Source: Candidula unifasciata (Eukaryota > Mollusca > Gastropoda > Stylommatophora > Geomitridae). Taken from it: DNA of 64,000 nt. This document shows, piece after piece, positions 62,931-64,000 of this stretch. The translations under genes were made by a program, and so were the position numbers. A model generated the notes under the pieces. The model had not been told where the DNA came from, made no database searches, and worked only from the letters and a program-made list of their open reading frames with translations. How positions within the stretch are numbered: the stretch's first letter is position 1; every line of letters begins with the position of its first letter. Location: assembly GCA_905116865.2 (NCBI GenBank), contig CAJHNH020007623.1:47501-111500 (forward strand). The letters run 5' to 3'.

Positions 62931-62934
62931 TCTT

Positions 62935-63200
62935 CTTATTATAGTTCATGTGAATTGCCGTTGGTAGTCATATCTATCCACAACCTTCTGTCTCAGGTAT
63001 TTTCAGTCAGTTCTCTCACAGATGATCTTCCATGACATGATGTAAAACTGTTCAATATCTTCTCTCTCAGTCTCCCTCTGCCTCTATTCCTCTCCAACTT
63101 TCCCACAGACACAGTGTACTACACTTTTCTCCTTCTCATGATATGACCAAAGAATGAAGATTGTCTTATTCTGATGGGGCAGTCACTTCTCTAAGTGAGT
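62935..63200 (-). pseudogene. LINE reverse-transcriptase C-terminal fragment
   Basis: Minus-strand frames carry TIFILWSYHEKEKSVVHCV and, at the end, DRRLWIDMTTNGNSHEL, resembling 'FGHIMRREK...' and 'DR.LW..M..N.N.HG'. Its 3' end meets the 3' end of the neighbouring fragment. Confidence 0.5.
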
Positions 63201-63346
63201 CAGTTTCTTCTAAGACAACTTCATTGCTATTTTCAAAAAAAAATCTATCCAGAATATTCTCATTATTCATCTATAAAACCACATCTCTGCTGCTTCTGAA
63301 TAATTGCCCACCAATCATCCAACTATTCATGATTCACCACCATATA

Positions 63347-63577
63347 CTCCCCATGTGAGTTTCCGGAGTCATATTATGGGGAAAACAAGAATAAATCCAT
63401 TGTAGGAGTTCGACTAATTGGAGACTTCCTTTGAACGGCAAGGAACAACCAGCTGCACACAAATAAGCCAGTAATATTGATGTGCTTGCAAAACTCAGGC
63501 CCAGCAACGAAGCCAGAGTCCAAATGGACGAACAACTGGGGCTTTCCACTAGAGCTTACAGCCAGTAAACTAAGAAG
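63347..63577 (+). mobile_element. SINE-E copy with short tail
   Basis: CCCCATGTGAGTTTCCGGAG, GGGGAAAACAAGAATAAATC, GGCAAGGAACAACCAGC, GTCCAAATGGACGAACAAC, ending ACAGCCAGTAAACTAAGAAG, AAG. Tail of only two or three GAA units. Confidence 0.83.
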
Positions 63578-64000
63578 AAGACCTCCCTATACCATGACAT
63601 TTATCTACTTTTCATTAAAAATATTGGTCCAGTCAGCCAGCCTAACATTTATTAACACCTGTTAGCAGTAGTTCATTTTACCTACTTTCAGCTTAGAGTT
63701 TGGGCGCAGTCTGTAAGCTGACTTGTTACACTAACAACAGTGGATTTAATCCACATTGAAATTGTCAATTGTGGTCATTATTCAACTCTATAATGTCATC
63801 GTCACTGACGCTGGCTGTCGGAGAGGTGCGTGTAACAGAAGATTCCGATTTCAAACATTTTAAGTCAATTTGTGAAGGCACGGATGGATGGAAATTGGAA
63901 GTCAGCAAAAATCAGACGATGGTCTGGACCAAAGCTAATGAGCTTTAGATTTTAAGATGGTCAAGGTAAGTTTTCAACATTTTTTAAATAGTAGTAGCAA
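63578..64000. other. Unassigned window end
   Basis: A trace of the 61-kb minisatellite near 63650 (GTTAGCAGTAGTTCATTTTA); otherwise nothing recognised. Confidence 0.4.

Overview
This window looks like repeat-dominated nuclear DNA of an animal, most likely a gastropod mollusc. The grounds are indirect: many tRNA-derived SINE families, non-LTR retrotransposon pieces of a type common in molluscs (RNase H motif GNEQADRLAGSA), very long GAA/TTC, CT, TAG and AT microsatellites, and cut-and-paste transposons of hAT, Tigger/pogo and piggyBac type. No host gene, rRNA, genuine tRNA gene, CRISPR array or bacterial-type operon can be supported. Every recognisable protein-coding stretch belongs to a mobile element and almost all are broken. 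For this answer I label the SINE families A, B, C, D, E, F, G, H and M.

Layout. 0-5 kb: SINE-A, a SINE-B tail, a LINE 3' scrap, a 0.5-kb GAA array, a Tigger-like remnant split by a CT array plus 'family J', a GAA/GTA mosaic array, two SINE-E copies with TTC arrays, and a SINE-A/SINE-B pair. 5-15 kb: SINE-D, A, B and H copies, two SPIN-like hAT elements, a 46-bp minisatellite, a large SINE-E, a 526-bp hAT element with perfect 8-bp target duplications, and a 47-bp minisatellite. 15-30 kb: LINE remnants, SINEs H, G, E, B and D, a 36-bp and a 55-bp minisatellite, and a GAA/GAAA array. 30-40 kb: a 39-bp minisatellite built on a hAT terminus, a SPIN-like element split by SINE-F, a LINE RNase H end with an ATT tail, and a degraded reverse transcriptase interrupted at a TTAA. 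40-50 kb: SINE-E, a 'family K' composite, SINE-M, SINE-F, a 1-kb fold-back of TAG/CTA triplets, SINE-G and a LINE reverse transcriptase. 50-57 kb: LINE pieces, family J, AT and GTTA arrays, and a hAT transposase split by SINE-D. 57-60.4 kb: a cluster of consecutive long inverted-repeat elements enclosing telomere-like CCCTAA arrays. 60.4-64 kb: SINE-B, a 1.09-kb piggyBac-like element inside a diverged minisatellite, two facing LINE ends and SINE-E.

How the parts relate: the window is a nested record of insertions. Several are dated relative to each other by target duplications: SINE-D inside a hAT transposase, SINE-F inside a SPIN-like element, and piggyBac inside a minisatellite. The two strongest leads are the inverted-repeat cluster with telomere-like DNA at 57-60.4 kb, and the SINE family whose own 3' tail is (GAA)n and whose last bases resemble the end of a GAA-tailed LINE in the same window. 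All family assignments were made by eye from the sequence; none was checked against a database.
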